A DNA stretch of 60,084 bases from positions 1 to 60,084 of the forward strand of contig JBDSLH010000004.1 of assembly GCA_039916485.1 (NCBI GenBank). The letters are read 5' to 3'. Below, piece by piece: positions 24,910-33,281 of this stretch (position 1 is the first letter of the stretch; every line of letters begins with the position of its first letter). The notes beneath the pieces are model-generated. The model was not told where the DNA came from. It made no database searches and was given only the letters and a program-made list of their open reading frames with translations. The stretch comes from JAPUDQ01 sp039916485. Lineage in GTDB: Bacteria > Patescibacteriota > Saccharimonadia > Saccharimonadales > Saccharimonadaceae. The translations under genes were made by a program, and so were the position numbers.

Positions 24910-26386
24910 TAATGCAACCTTCCAGAGTCTCGTCGAAGCTGACAAATTAACTGGCGAAGTCGTGGCGGTTAACCGGTTTATCGTTGAGGTGAAAGGTCTC
25001 CATGGTGTGCGTGTTGGTGCTCAAATACTTTTTGAAGATGGTCAACGTGGCATTGTTCGTGAAACATATGGCGACAAGGTAGTGCTGTACAATATCGATT
25101 CCGAATCTGTCGCTATCGGCACCCTGGCTGTGCTGCAATTTGACCAACTACAGGTCCCTGTCGGTGCGGAACTCGTCGGCAGAGTTATTAGTCCAATGGG
25201 TCAACCGCTCGATGGTGGTGCACCTATCCAGACTGCTGAGTCATCGGGAATCTTTACCGCAGCACCAGGAATAATGGATCGTAAGATGCTTGACCAACAA
25301 TTGGCGAGCGGCGTGACGGCCGTTGATAGTTTTTTCCCGATCGTTCTTGGTCAGCGTATTGCAATTCTTGGTGATAGTAAATCAGGTAAAAGTACATTTT
25401 TGTCGCAGCTCAGTGCAAATCAACAAGAGACTGATCGACTGGTCGTCTATGTGCTTATTGGTAAGCGCAAAGTTGATATTGAACGGTTGCTCTCTAGCCT
25501 AAAATCTTCTGGTGCCATGAAAAGTACAATTGTCGTACTCGCAAACATTTTTGATTCGCTCACTCAAAGTTATCTCGCACCGTATGCAGCCTGCGCCATG
25601 GCTGAGAACCTTTGGTACGGCGGCCGTGATGTGATTATTATTTATGATGATCTGAGCTCACATGCTGAAGCATATCGGCAATTGTCATTATTACAAGAAA
25701 CAGATCCAGGTCGTGACAGTTATCCTGGAGATATTTTCTATACACACTCAAGCTTGCTTGAACGTGCTGGACGGTTGCTGACGAATGACAAAACCCTCAC
25801 AAGCTTGCCCGTGGTTTTGACACCAAATGATGATATTACCGCATATCTGTCTACCAACATTATGTCGATTACTGATGGCCAAATTATCTTTGATCTTGGC
25901 TATTTCCGGAAAGGTGTGCGTCCAGCAGTCAATGCCGGTCTCTCTGTATCACGTGTTGGTGGTCAAGCACAAACCAAACGTCAAAAGCAATTATCGACCG
26001 CCCTCTTTAAATCACTTGCTAAATATCATCAAGCCGAAGAATTCTCTCACTTCTCGAGCCAGTTAAGTAAAGAAACCCGACTTGATCTCGCGCGTGGGAA
26101 ACACCTCTATCAGGCACTTATGCAGCCTCCAGAACAATTATTCTCACTACCTGAGCAACAGCTTATGCTAGAGACAATTATGGCCAGTACAGATGATCGT
26201 GCCATCGATGTTCCAGGCCTTAAAAAGGCGGTCAAGCAGGTTGCTGTTGGTCTCAAAGATGAGTCAGAGTACGATGACAAAGAAGCAGAATTATTCAAAC
26301 AGTTTTCTGCAGAGCCTCTGAAAGAAACCAGTGATGCAACGGCCGGCAAACCGGAAGAAGTTGATACGAAAGACAAAAAGTCATGA
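24902..26386 (+). CDS. Divergent F1-ATPase alpha-subunit-like protein
   Basis: A 494-residue protein homologous to the F1 alpha subunit. The P-loop reads GDSKSGKS (residues 157-164), where the family norm is GDRQTGKT. The YDDLSSHAEAYRQLSLL element and PGRDSYPGDIFYTHSSLLERA are clear alpha signatures. The arginine finger is preserved in SVSRVGG (Arg about 351). The C-terminal ~40 residues are a charged tail (E, D, K, T) that the canonical protein lacks. GTG 24902 is chosen because AAGGAG precedes it and it overlaps the delta-like stop; an upstream in-frame ATG at 24611 would lie inside the delta-like gene. Confidence 0.85.
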   Translation: MFDNATFQSLVEADKLTGEVVAVNRFIVEVKGLHGVRVGAQILFEDGQRGIVRETYGDKVVLYNIDSESVAIGTLAVLQFDQLQVPVGAELVGRVISPMGQPLDGGAPIQTAESSGIFTAAPGIMDRKMLDQQLASGVTAVDSFFPIVLGQRIAILGDSKSGKSTFLSQLSANQQETDRLVVYVLIGKRKVDIERLLSSLKSSGAMKSTIVVLANIFDSLTQSYLAPYAACAMAENLWYGGRDVIIIYDDLSSHAEAYRQLSLLQETDPGRDSYPGDIFYTHSSLLERAGRLLTNDKTLTSLPVVLTPNDDITAYLSTNIMSITDGQIIFDLGYFRKGVRPAVNAGLSVSRVGGQAQTKRQKQLSTALFKSLAKYHQAEEFSHFSSQLSKETRLDLARGKHLYQALMQPPEQLFSLPEQQLMLETIMASTDDRAIDVPGLKKAVKQVAVGLKDESEYDDKEAELFKQFSAEPLKETSDATAGKPEEVDTKDKKS

Positions 26387-27243
26387 GACGTGCCAATATT
26401 ATTGAAAAAGATATGGCTGGTATTGGTACACTCAAGGATCTGACAAACGTCTTTGAAAGTCTCGCGAGTACTCAGGTTGCTAAAGTCAAAAGCAAAGCAC
26501 AACTTTCTCAAGAATTTTTTAATCTTCTCTGGCAACGCTACACGGCGATTAGGATCGACCCCAGTCGACGAATTACTGCCGATCGTGAAGACAATGGCAA
26601 AACCGTTATGATCCTCATATCAGCCGAAGCCGGTCTATCTGGCGATCTTGACATGCGTATGATTGAAACGATGCAGTCTAACTACAATCCTGAAACAACT
26701 GACATCATTGTTCTTGGTAGTCACGGCGCTGGTCAATTATCACAACGCGGCATCCCTTATATACGATTTTTTCACGTTCCAGAATCTGACAATTACGTTA
26801 ATGTCAGCCCAGTCATCGAAGCAACAAAGGGCTACAGTAACATCGTCGTCTACTACGAGGAATACCTATCACTTGGGCAACAAGAAGTTCGTTCAATCGA
26901 CCTCATCGCTCATCTCAAAGACATGTCGGACGAAGCAGAGGAAGATACTATGACTGCTGAGGATACTATCTTTGAGCCATCGCTCGAAGAAATTGCAGAC
27001 CAGATGGAACAAACAATGATGAGTCTTGCGCTGAGTCAAACAATCCTTCAATCAGGTCTCGCACAAGCCGCAAGTCGATTTAATGCGATGACCGTTGCCG
27101 AGGATCGTGCTGGTGAGCTTCTCGATGAATATACGCTGGAATACCACCGCTCCAAACGAGCCGATGGAGACCGTCGTTTACGCGAAGTACTCGTCGGTAT
27201 CAAAAAAAAGCGACGAGAGCGAGATGGAGCGGACAATGGATAG
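26383..27243 (+). CDS. F1 gamma-subunit-like central rotor protein
   Basis: A 286-residue protein with the gamma layout: an N-terminal long helix (about residues 5-60), a Rossmann-like core (ILISAEAGLSGDL at about 77-89 matches the family's ITSDRGLCGGLN), and a C-terminal long helix from about residue 205. The core is divergent, and residues about 180-205 are acidic. The C-terminus ends in a basic Lys/Arg-rich tail absent from the usual protein. ATGA overlap with the alpha-like stop and an 8-base overlap with beta. Gamma is expected to rotate inside the hexamer. Confidence 0.78.
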   Translation: MRRANIIEKDMAGIGTLKDLTNVFESLASTQVAKVKSKAQLSQEFFNLLWQRYTAIRIDPSRRITADREDNGKTVMILISAEAGLSGDLDMRMIETMQSNYNPETTDIIVLGSHGAGQLSQRGIPYIRFFHVPESDNYVNVSPVIEATKGYSNIVVYYEEYLSLGQQEVRSIDLIAHLKDMSDEAEEDTMTAEDTIFEPSLEEIADQMEQTMMSLALSQTILQSGLAQAASRFNAMTVAEDRAGELLDEYTLEYHRSKRADGDRRLREVLVGIKKKRRERDGADNG

Positions 27244-28672
27244 CGAATATATCGGTATTATATCGGTGATCCGTGGATTAACCGTTGAGATTACCATGAT
27301 TGGTGAATATCCAGATGTAAAGGAGCTGCTGGAGGTCGAAGGACACCCAGAAATATTTATCGAGGTAAACTTCTTCAGAAAAGGAAAGGCCGTTTGTCTC
27401 AACCTCAACAATGATCAATCTGTAGCTTGTGGCATGAAAGTAAAACGCACCCACAAAAAGGTTTCTGTTCCTGTTGGTGCCGCCACCATGGGCAGAGTAT
27501 TTAATGCTCTCGGTGAGCCTCTTGATAAAGGTGAACCAATTACGGAAAATCGACGACCAATCACAGTTCCCAGCAACACTACGAGTTACCGTGATTCCAC
27601 CAAACTTGAATTGCTCGAAACTGGTCTCAAAGTTATCGACTTCCTGACGCCATTTGTGAAAGGTCGTAAGATTGGGGTTATTGGTGGTGCTGGTGTTGGC
27701 AAAACAGTCCTTACCATGGAAATGATTCACAACGTCACACAGAGTAAAAAAGATGATAGCGAGGGAGCAGAACCTTCAAAGTCATTATCAATTTATTGCG
27801 GAGTTGGTGAACGAATCCGTGAGGGTAACGAGCTTTATGAAACACTCAAAGACACTGACGTCTTAAAAAACACTGTCATGTTTTTTGGACAGATGGACGC
27901 GACTCCAGCAATCAGGAGCATGGTTGGTCCTGCTGCCGCGACTGCTGCTGAATATTTCCGCGACGAGGAAGGTCGTGACATATTATTCTTTGTTGACAAT
28001 ATATATCGGCATGTCCAAGCTATGACAGAGCTTAGCACCAACCTCGGACTCATCCCAAGTGAGGGTGGCTACAGTCCGATGGTGTTTTCAGATCTTCGTC
28101 GGTTGCAAGACCGTCTGACAAGTACCGAATTCGGTACAATTACTAGCGTCCAAGCAATCTACGTCCCAGCCGATGACTTGTCTGACCCAGCCGTACAGGC
28201 GATTTCCCAACAGCTAGATAGTGTTCTGGTCCTCGACCGTAGTATTGCTGAGCAAGGCATACGACCGGCCGTGAATCTCCTAAAAACAACCAGCTCTCTA
28301 CTCACACCAGATATTGTTGGTGAACGACATTACCACCTCGCAGAGCGAGTACAGGCGATCATGCAAAAATACGACAGTCTTAAAAATATCATCGCCATTG
28401 TTGGTGAAAATGAGTTGTCTCCTGGTGACCGAGCAGACTATCAAAATGCAAAAAAACTTATCCAGTTTTTCTCACAAGACTTCGCCGTTGCCGAAAAATT
28501 CTCTGGTAAACCCGGTGAATATTACACACTGGAGCAAACGCTGGCTGGCATAGAAGAAATTATTAGTGCCCCTGCTACTGATAACGCAGAAACAACAAAA
28601 CCTGCTGCAGAACCTACACCCACAGAAAAACCAGACGAGACAGCCGATAAAAAACCTACCGATAAATCATGA
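27236..28672 (+). CDS. F1 beta-subunit-like catalytic protein
   Basis: A 478-residue protein with all catalytic landmarks of F1 beta: P-loop GGAGVGKT (residues 150-157), catalytic Glu192 in GERIREGNELYE, Walker B LFFVDN (Asp254), and the adenine-pocket element YVPADDLSDP. ATP hydrolysis or synthesis chemistry should be intact. The DELSEED rotor-contact motif is altered to ENELSPGD (residues 391-398), losing most of its acidic charge and gaining a Pro. A Thr/Pro/Glu/Lys-rich tail of ~30 residues extends the C-terminus. ATG 27236 has GGAG at a good spacing; ATG 27224 is also in frame. Confidence 0.9.
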   Translation: MDSEYIGIISVIRGLTVEITMIGEYPDVKELLEVEGHPEIFIEVNFFRKGKAVCLNLNNDQSVACGMKVKRTHKKVSVPVGAATMGRVFNALGEPLDKGEPITENRRPITVPSNTTSYRDSTKLELLETGLKVIDFLTPFVKGRKIGVIGGAGVGKTVLTMEMIHNVTQSKKDDSEGAEPSKSLSIYCGVGERIREGNELYETLKDTDVLKNTVMFFGQMDATPAIRSMVGPAAATAAEYFRDEEGRDILFFVDNIYRHVQAMTELSTNLGLIPSEGGYSPMVFSDLRRLQDRLTSTEFGTITSVQAIYVPADDLSDPAVQAISQQLDSVLVLDRSIAEQGIRPAVNLLKTTSSLLTPDIVGERHYHLAERVQAIMQKYDSLKNIIAIVGENELSPGDRADYQNAKKLIQFFSQDFAVAEKFSGKPGEYYTLEQTLAGIEEIISAPATDNAETTKPAAEPTPTEKPDETADKKPTDKS

Positions 28673-28932
28673 GCAAAGTCCAAGAATCTACCTCAATTAA
28701 TGTCATTGCTCGGGCACCATTTCATGTGTATTTCGAAGGTACCGCTCAAGCACTCAGCGCTCGTAATAAAGTTGGTGATTTCGACATTTTGCCAGGCCAC
28801 GCTGACATGTTCTCTGTCTTACAGCCCTGCGACGTTGTCATCGAAACAGATGACGAACCTGTCGTCTTTCATATTAGCTCAGGAATTATTACCATTCGAA
28901 ATGATGAGGTCATGTTGTTCGTAGATGTGTAG
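28669..28932 (+). CDS. F1 epsilon-subunit-like protein, beta-sandwich only
   Basis: An 87-residue protein matching the N-terminal beta-sandwich of epsilon (GDFDILPGHADMFSVL at about residues 37-52; then HISSGIITIRNDEVMLFVD). The C-terminal helical pair present in ~135-residue epsilon subunits is absent, so the usual ATPase-inhibition hairpin is missing. ATGA overlap with the beta-like gene; last gene of the operon. The convergent surface-protein gene ends 7 bases beyond. Confidence 0.82.
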   Translation: MSKVQESTSINVIARAPFHVYFEGTAQALSARNKVGDFDILPGHADMFSVLQPCDVVIETDDEPVVFHISSGIITIRNDEVMLFVDV

Positions 28933-28939
28933 TGGCTAG

Positions 28940-29941
28940 CTACTGCATTACAATATAATCAAACGCAAACCCACCTGGTGGCAGTGCTTCACTGACTCCG
29001 ATCGTAAAACCACTTGGGTTGCGGTTGACATAAAACTTCACGCCGATACCGATCGGTGTCACAACAACATGCGGTGTTGTAGCATACGCCTGTCGGAAAG
29101 ATACCTGCGCGACGATACCATTACCTGCACCAACCCCAGTATTGACTGCAACTGTCCCAGACGCATCATTACCACTGATAGACACCGTACCATTACTTCC
29201 GACGCCTCCACCTGCACCCACGCTTGGAGCAGACCCGCGCGTAATAACGTGACCTCCAATTGTTAGTGTTGTGTCTGATGTCAAACTACTTGCTTGGAAT
29301 GTTCTCACAGACAGCGATCCTCCAATGGCGACATTACCCGCGACATTGAGGTTATTGTTCACGCTCAGCAACTGCGCAACGTTTACCGGGCCTTGAAGTC
29401 TGGTCGTCCCAGCAATATTTAGGTCATTGCGTGCGTTGAGTGTACCTACAGTACCATCGCCACTGGCATTAAATTGACCGAGAGTCACCGTACCAGCCTG
29501 AAGTGTTGCGAGATTAGCGGAACTTGCTGATAAAGCATTGTTTAATTGAAGTTGCCCAGCAATACTGACATCACCACCCAGCCGAACTTTGCCATTAAAC
29601 CGAGCGTTCGGTCCGACGACAAGCTCTGCGCCTTGCGTACTCACTTGATTTTTACTTACCCCAAGTGACTCAAGCGCTCCTTGACTAATTGTTACTTGAT
29701 CCCCAAATAGGGCAGCTTGTAACCCACCCTGTCCACGAATTAAGAAAAATAAGCCACCGCTTACGACAGCTAGTATTGCTATAACTACGCCAAGCCCGAG
29801 AAGCGTCGCACGCTTGCTCGGCCTATAAGCAACACGCCGAGATTTCATGCCCGTTTTTAGAGAAGGTTCTTGAATAGTAGAACTACCTGCTGATGCAGGT
29901 TGCAGCTCTTCAGGTTTTGGCGATGCCCCTTCTTTTTCCAT
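28940..29941 (-). CDS. Anchored surface fibre-like protein
   Basis: A 333-residue protein: cytoplasmic Pro/Ser/Glu-rich N-terminus (~1-45), one TM (about 48-70), then an extracellular part. Residues about 110-235 are low-complexity repeats such as LNVAGNVAIGGSL and LNIAGTTRLQG, a pattern typical of beta-helical or fibre stems. A small C-terminal domain (about 260-333) ends in FDYIVMQ and resembles the tip domains of tail-fibre-like proteins. It is convergent with the F1-like operon and divergent from the surface island that follows. Function is inferred as adhesion or display, not shown. Confidence 0.7.
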   Translation of the reverse strand: MEKEGASPKPEELQPASAGSSTIQEPSLKTGMKSRRVAYRPSKRATLLGLGVVIAILAVVSGGLFFLIRGQGGLQAALFGDQVTISQGALESLGVSKNQVSTQGAELVVGPNARFNGKVRLGGDVSIAGQLQLNNALSASSANLATLQAGTVTLGQFNASGDGTVGTLNARNDLNIAGTTRLQGPVNVAQLLSVNNNLNVAGNVAIGGSLSVRTFQASSLTSDTTLTIGGHVITRGSAPSVGAGGGVGSNGTVSISGNDASGTVAVNTGVGAGNGIVAQVSFRQAYATTPHVVVTPIGIGVKFYVNRNPSGFTIGVSEALPPGGFAFDYIVMQ

Positions 29942-30011
29942 GTTTGTCTCTTTTTAGATCTTAAAGATTACTATACCTCTTATTCTTATGTGGTGCAACT
30001 TGCAAATTTAG

Positions 30012-30758
30012 ATGGTAAGCATGAAAATAAAGCATATGCCGTTTATACGAGCACTTGTTGTGTGTGGAGCCTTCGTCATTTCGCTCAGTATGGCGATTCC
30101 TGTTTATGGTCAATCGCTCCAATCCTCAAATTTTAGATTTGACGAGAGCGTCATTGGCACGGGTGGTATGTTGCAATCAAGTTCTTCAAGCTATTCTGCT
30201 ACAAGTGCAACCGGTGATATCGGCAACGGAACTGGCGAGAGTACGAACTTTCAGCTCACAGCCGGTAGCCGTACGACTCCCGATCCGACGCTGACGTTTG
30301 CTGTTATCAATTCGACTGCAAACTTTGGGTCCTTTAGTGCTTCAGGTACCGCAACAGCTACTGCAAGCTTCGCGGTCAGTAACTACACGACATACGGTTA
30401 TGTCGTGCAACTACTAGGAGGAGCGCTTAAGAATGGTGCGCATACTATTAATGGAATGGGCACAACCGGACCGTCACAACCAGGAATAGAACAATTCGGT
30501 ATCAATATGGTTGCCAATACAACGCCTGCATCTTTTGGCGCAAACCCTAACAACGGACAATTTGGGCAGGGTAGTGTCCCTGGGAACTACTCGACTCCCA
30601 ATGAGTTTCGTTATGTAAACGGTGAGACGATTGCACTGGCTACAAAAAATTCAGGGCAAACTATTTACACAATGAGCTATATAGTCAATGTAGCACAACT
30701 TACCCCTGGAGGGATGTATACAAGTGACCAGACACTCGTTGTCACTGGTACGTATTAA
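30012..30758 (+). CDS. Secreted protein of the island, related to the next two
   Basis: A 248-residue protein with a signal peptide (hydrophobic core about residues 13-30, predicted cleavage near VYG-QSL). The N-terminal part carries the pattern SSNFRFDESVIGTGGML...SATGDIGNGTG seen in secreted patescibacterial proteins. The C-terminal half shares an IEQFGINMVANTTPASFG element with the tandem paralogues at 30871 and 32134, so the three are homologous in that domain. It is a candidate surface-layer or adhesin component. ATG 30021 is an alternative start. Confidence 0.7.
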   Translation: MVSMKIKHMPFIRALVVCGAFVISLSMAIPVYGQSLQSSNFRFDESVIGTGGMLQSSSSSYSATSATGDIGNGTGESTNFQLTAGSRTTPDPTLTFAVINSTANFGSFSASGTATATASFAVSNYTTYGYVVQLLGGALKNGAHTINGMGTTGPSQPGIEQFGINMVANTTPASFGANPNNGQFGQGSVPGNYSTPNEFRYVNGETIALATKNSGQTIYTMSYIVNVAQLTPGGMYTSDQTLVVTGTY

Positions 30759-30801
30759 TAACGCAAGTTATCCACAATTATCAATTTAATCCATAAAACT
30801 G

Positions 30802-30831
30802 TTGACATGATAAAAACGCTTGTGCTACAGT
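30802..30831 (+). promoter_or_regulatory. Strong promoter of the tandem secreted-protein pair
   Basis: Consensus TTGACA (30802-30807), an 18-base spacer, and TACAGT (30826-30831). The ATG at 30871 follows after an A-rich leader without a Shine-Dalgarno sequence. The region just upstream holds an isolated TTATCCACA sequence. Confidence 0.6.
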
Positions 30832-30870
30832 TTGTTCGTAACCTAAAAAAATAAAAACCACCACAAAAAA

Positions 30871-32046
30871 ATGAATCTAATCACCACACCACAATTTTCA
30901 GCAACCCGTTTCGCTATATTTGGCGCATTGCTCCTCACCATCGTCAGTCAGTTACTGCTGCCGTTTACCGCCTCTGCTGCTCAAATCACAAATCGTAGCC
31001 TTACCTTACAAGCTGGGGCAACTGAAGGTGGTTCAAAGCCAGGTGGCACCGTAAATCATCTTTTTACATATACCGTACCTACAACAGGAACTGCAATTGG
31101 TTCGATTAAGTTTGAGTACTGCACGACAGCGGCTAACTCACCGGCAGTCCCAACCTGTGTGACGCCTACTGGTATGGACAGTACGTTAGCCGGTACAGCG
31201 CTCGGGAGCGAAAGTGGTGCGAGTGGTTTTACTCTCAATAAGACAACGAATGGTGCTCCTTACCTGTTTAAAGCCACAGCCGCAGTACCTGGATCAGGTA
31301 ACCTTGTATACAGATTAGACAACATCAAGAACCCAACCACCGAAGGTACATTCTTTGTACGCATTACGACTTACAACGGCACAGACGGTGCAACAGGACC
31401 AATCGATACAGGTACAGTCGCCGCAAGTACCGCTGAACAGATTGTTCTGAACGGCATAATGCCTGAGTCACTCGTCTTCTGTACCGGTGCAGATATAACA
31501 AAGACCGCTGGTGTCCCTGACTGTAGTACGGCTACAAGTGGTATCATCAACTTCAACCAACTTTTTAGCCCAACTGATACCGCAACAGCAGTCAGTCGCA
31601 TGGCAGCAAGTACAAACGCCGGCCAAGGATATGTCATCACTGTCAACGGTCCGACGCTTACCAGTGGATCAAATACGATCAGCGGTGTGGCTACCCCATC
31701 TGCCAGTTTAAAAGGGATCGCGCAGTTCGGGCTCAATCTCCGGGTGAATACATCTGCTGCTGCTGCGTCATTCCCTGGTACGTCACCACTTGATAGCCGA
31801 GATATCGACCTAACAAGTGATGGTGTCTCCTTGCACGGACGAGCCACTCCTGACTACTCCACTGCCGATACATTCAAGTTTGTCTCTGGTGACGCTGTTG
31901 CCGATAGTAACTACAACACGACAGGTACAGCCGAACCGTCGAACGCCCAGATCTACACCGTGTCATATATCGCCAATGTCCCGGGTAGTCAACCAGCTGG
32001 TACATACACATCAACACTGACATATATTTGTACCCCTACCTTCTAA
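30871..32046 (+). CDS. Secreted surface protein (tandem paralogue 1)
   Basis: A 391-residue protein with a signal peptide (about residues 11-35, cleavage near TASA-AQI). The mature protein starts with ITNRSLTLQ, followed by GGSKPGGTVNH and a first beta-rich domain with cysteines (FEYCTTA). The C-terminal domain (about 200-391) includes FCTGADI, the KGIAQFGLNLRVNT element and a Cys near the end. The neighbour at 32134 aligns along its whole length, so this is a recent tandem duplicate. Paired cysteines fit the nearby DsbA-like enzyme. Function unknown. Confidence 0.75.
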   Translation: MNLITTPQFSATRFAIFGALLLTIVSQLLLPFTASAAQITNRSLTLQAGATEGGSKPGGTVNHLFTYTVPTTGTAIGSIKFEYCTTAANSPAVPTCVTPTGMDSTLAGTALGSESGASGFTLNKTTNGAPYLFKATAAVPGSGNLVYRLDNIKNPTTEGTFFVRITTYNGTDGATGPIDTGTVAASTAEQIVLNGIMPESLVFCTGADITKTAGVPDCSTATSGIINFNQLFSPTDTATAVSRMAASTNAGQGYVITVNGPTLTSGSNTISGVATPSASLKGIAQFGLNLRVNTSAAAASFPGTSPLDSRDIDLTSDGVSLHGRATPDYSTADTFKFVSGDAVADSNYNTTGTAEPSNAQIYTVSYIANVPGSQPAGTYTSTLTYICTPTF

Positions 32047-32133
32047 ACGCCATAACCCAAAACCTACTGAACAGAGTGAGAATATCGTCTAAATAGCTTT
32101 ACTGGGATTTAGTGCTTATGCTACACTACGTCC

Positions 32134-33276
32134 ATGAGAGTTATTTGGGGGAAACCACTATTCCTATTGATTGCTGTACTTGTGTCTTATGTCCTTGTAT
32201 CGGGAGCACAAAGCGTCAGCGCTGCACAGGTCACAAACCGTAGCCTTACATTAGTCCAAGGTGCCGGTGGAGATGGTGGCTCAAAACCAAGCGGTGTTGT
32301 AAACCATCAATTTCGATTTAACGTTCCTTCTGTTGGGAACACTAATATAGGATCAGTAAAATTTGAGTATTGTACATCCGCAGCTGGTACGTGTACGGCT
32401 CCAACTGGTCTAAGCGCTAGTGCTGCCACATTTGGTAATGAGACGGGGAGTGCTGTTACAGGATTTAGCAAGCTCAGCTCTACTGCTAATTCGTTTATTG
32501 CCACTCGGGTTGCGGCATCTGTTACAGCAAACGCATTAATCGTTCTCCAGCTCAATGCCGTCACTAACCCGAGCGCTACAAACCAGTCCTTCTTTGTGCG
32601 TATTACGACGTATTCTGGTACGGACGGTGTTACCGGACCAATTGACAGCGGTGTTGTCACGGCAAGTACTGCTACTCAGATTGTTCTAACCGGTATCATG
32701 CCTGAATCTATCATCTTTTGTACTGGAGCAACGGTAAGCGTAAACTGTACGAGCTCCACAGCCGGAACAATCGATTTCAATCAGCTATTCTCACCTACCG
32801 ATACCTCTACCGCTACATCACAGATGGCAGCAAGTACAAATGCCACTAGTGGGTACGTCATCACGGTGAATGGACCGACACTCACATCAGGATCTAATAC
32901 TATTCCTGCAATGGCTGCTCAAGCCGCACCTACAGTTGGTACAAGTCAGTTTGGGATGAACCTCCGAGCAAATACAGTAGGTGTAGCAGCTAGCTTCCCT
33001 GGTGCAAGTGCTGATATTACTGCAGCCTCTAATGGCTCAGGCCTCAAGGGTCAAGCCTTCACAGGCTATCAAACTATTGACCAATTCAAATACGCGTCTG
33101 GCGATACTGTTGCCAACAGCGCGAATAACGGTAGCCCTGCGGGCACTGTAGACAGCACGCCTGGACCAACTAATTCACAAGTATACACAGCATCATATAT
33201 AGTAAATGTAGCAGGTAATCAATTAGCCGGAACGTACGTCTCGACACTAACATATATTTGTACCGCAACATTCTAA
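32134..33276 (+). CDS. Secreted surface protein (tandem paralogue 2)
   Basis: A 380-residue homologue of the preceding gene: signal peptide, VTNRSLTLVQG start, GGSKPSG, FEYCTSA, then the C-terminal part with QFGMNLRANT and ASFPGAS, and the same TLTYICTATF ending (TLTYICTPTF in the neighbour). A -10-like TACACT lies about ten bases before the ATG, so it has its own leaderless promoter. The coding region of the next gene begins five bases past this stop. Confidence 0.75.
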   Translation: MRVIWGKPLFLLIAVLVSYVLVSGAQSVSAAQVTNRSLTLVQGAGGDGGSKPSGVVNHQFRFNVPSVGNTNIGSVKFEYCTSAAGTCTAPTGLSASAATFGNETGSAVTGFSKLSSTANSFIATRVAASVTANALIVLQLNAVTNPSATNQSFFVRITTYSGTDGVTGPIDSGVVTASTATQIVLTGIMPESIIFCTGATVSVNCTSSTAGTIDFNQLFSPTDTSTATSQMAASTNATSGYVITVNGPTLTSGSNTIPAMAAQAAPTVGTSQFGMNLRANTVGVAASFPGASADITAASNGSGLKGQAFTGYQTIDQFKYASGDTVANSANNGSPAGTVDSTPGPTNSQVYTASYIVNVAGNQLAGTYVSTLTYICTATF

Positions 33277-33281
33277 ACACC

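Noticed and set aside
30768..30776. Perfect DnaA-box sequence TTATCCACA
   Set aside because: A single copy with no cluster, no dnaA or dnaN gene and no AT-rich unwinding element nearby, so it is not evidence of an origin.
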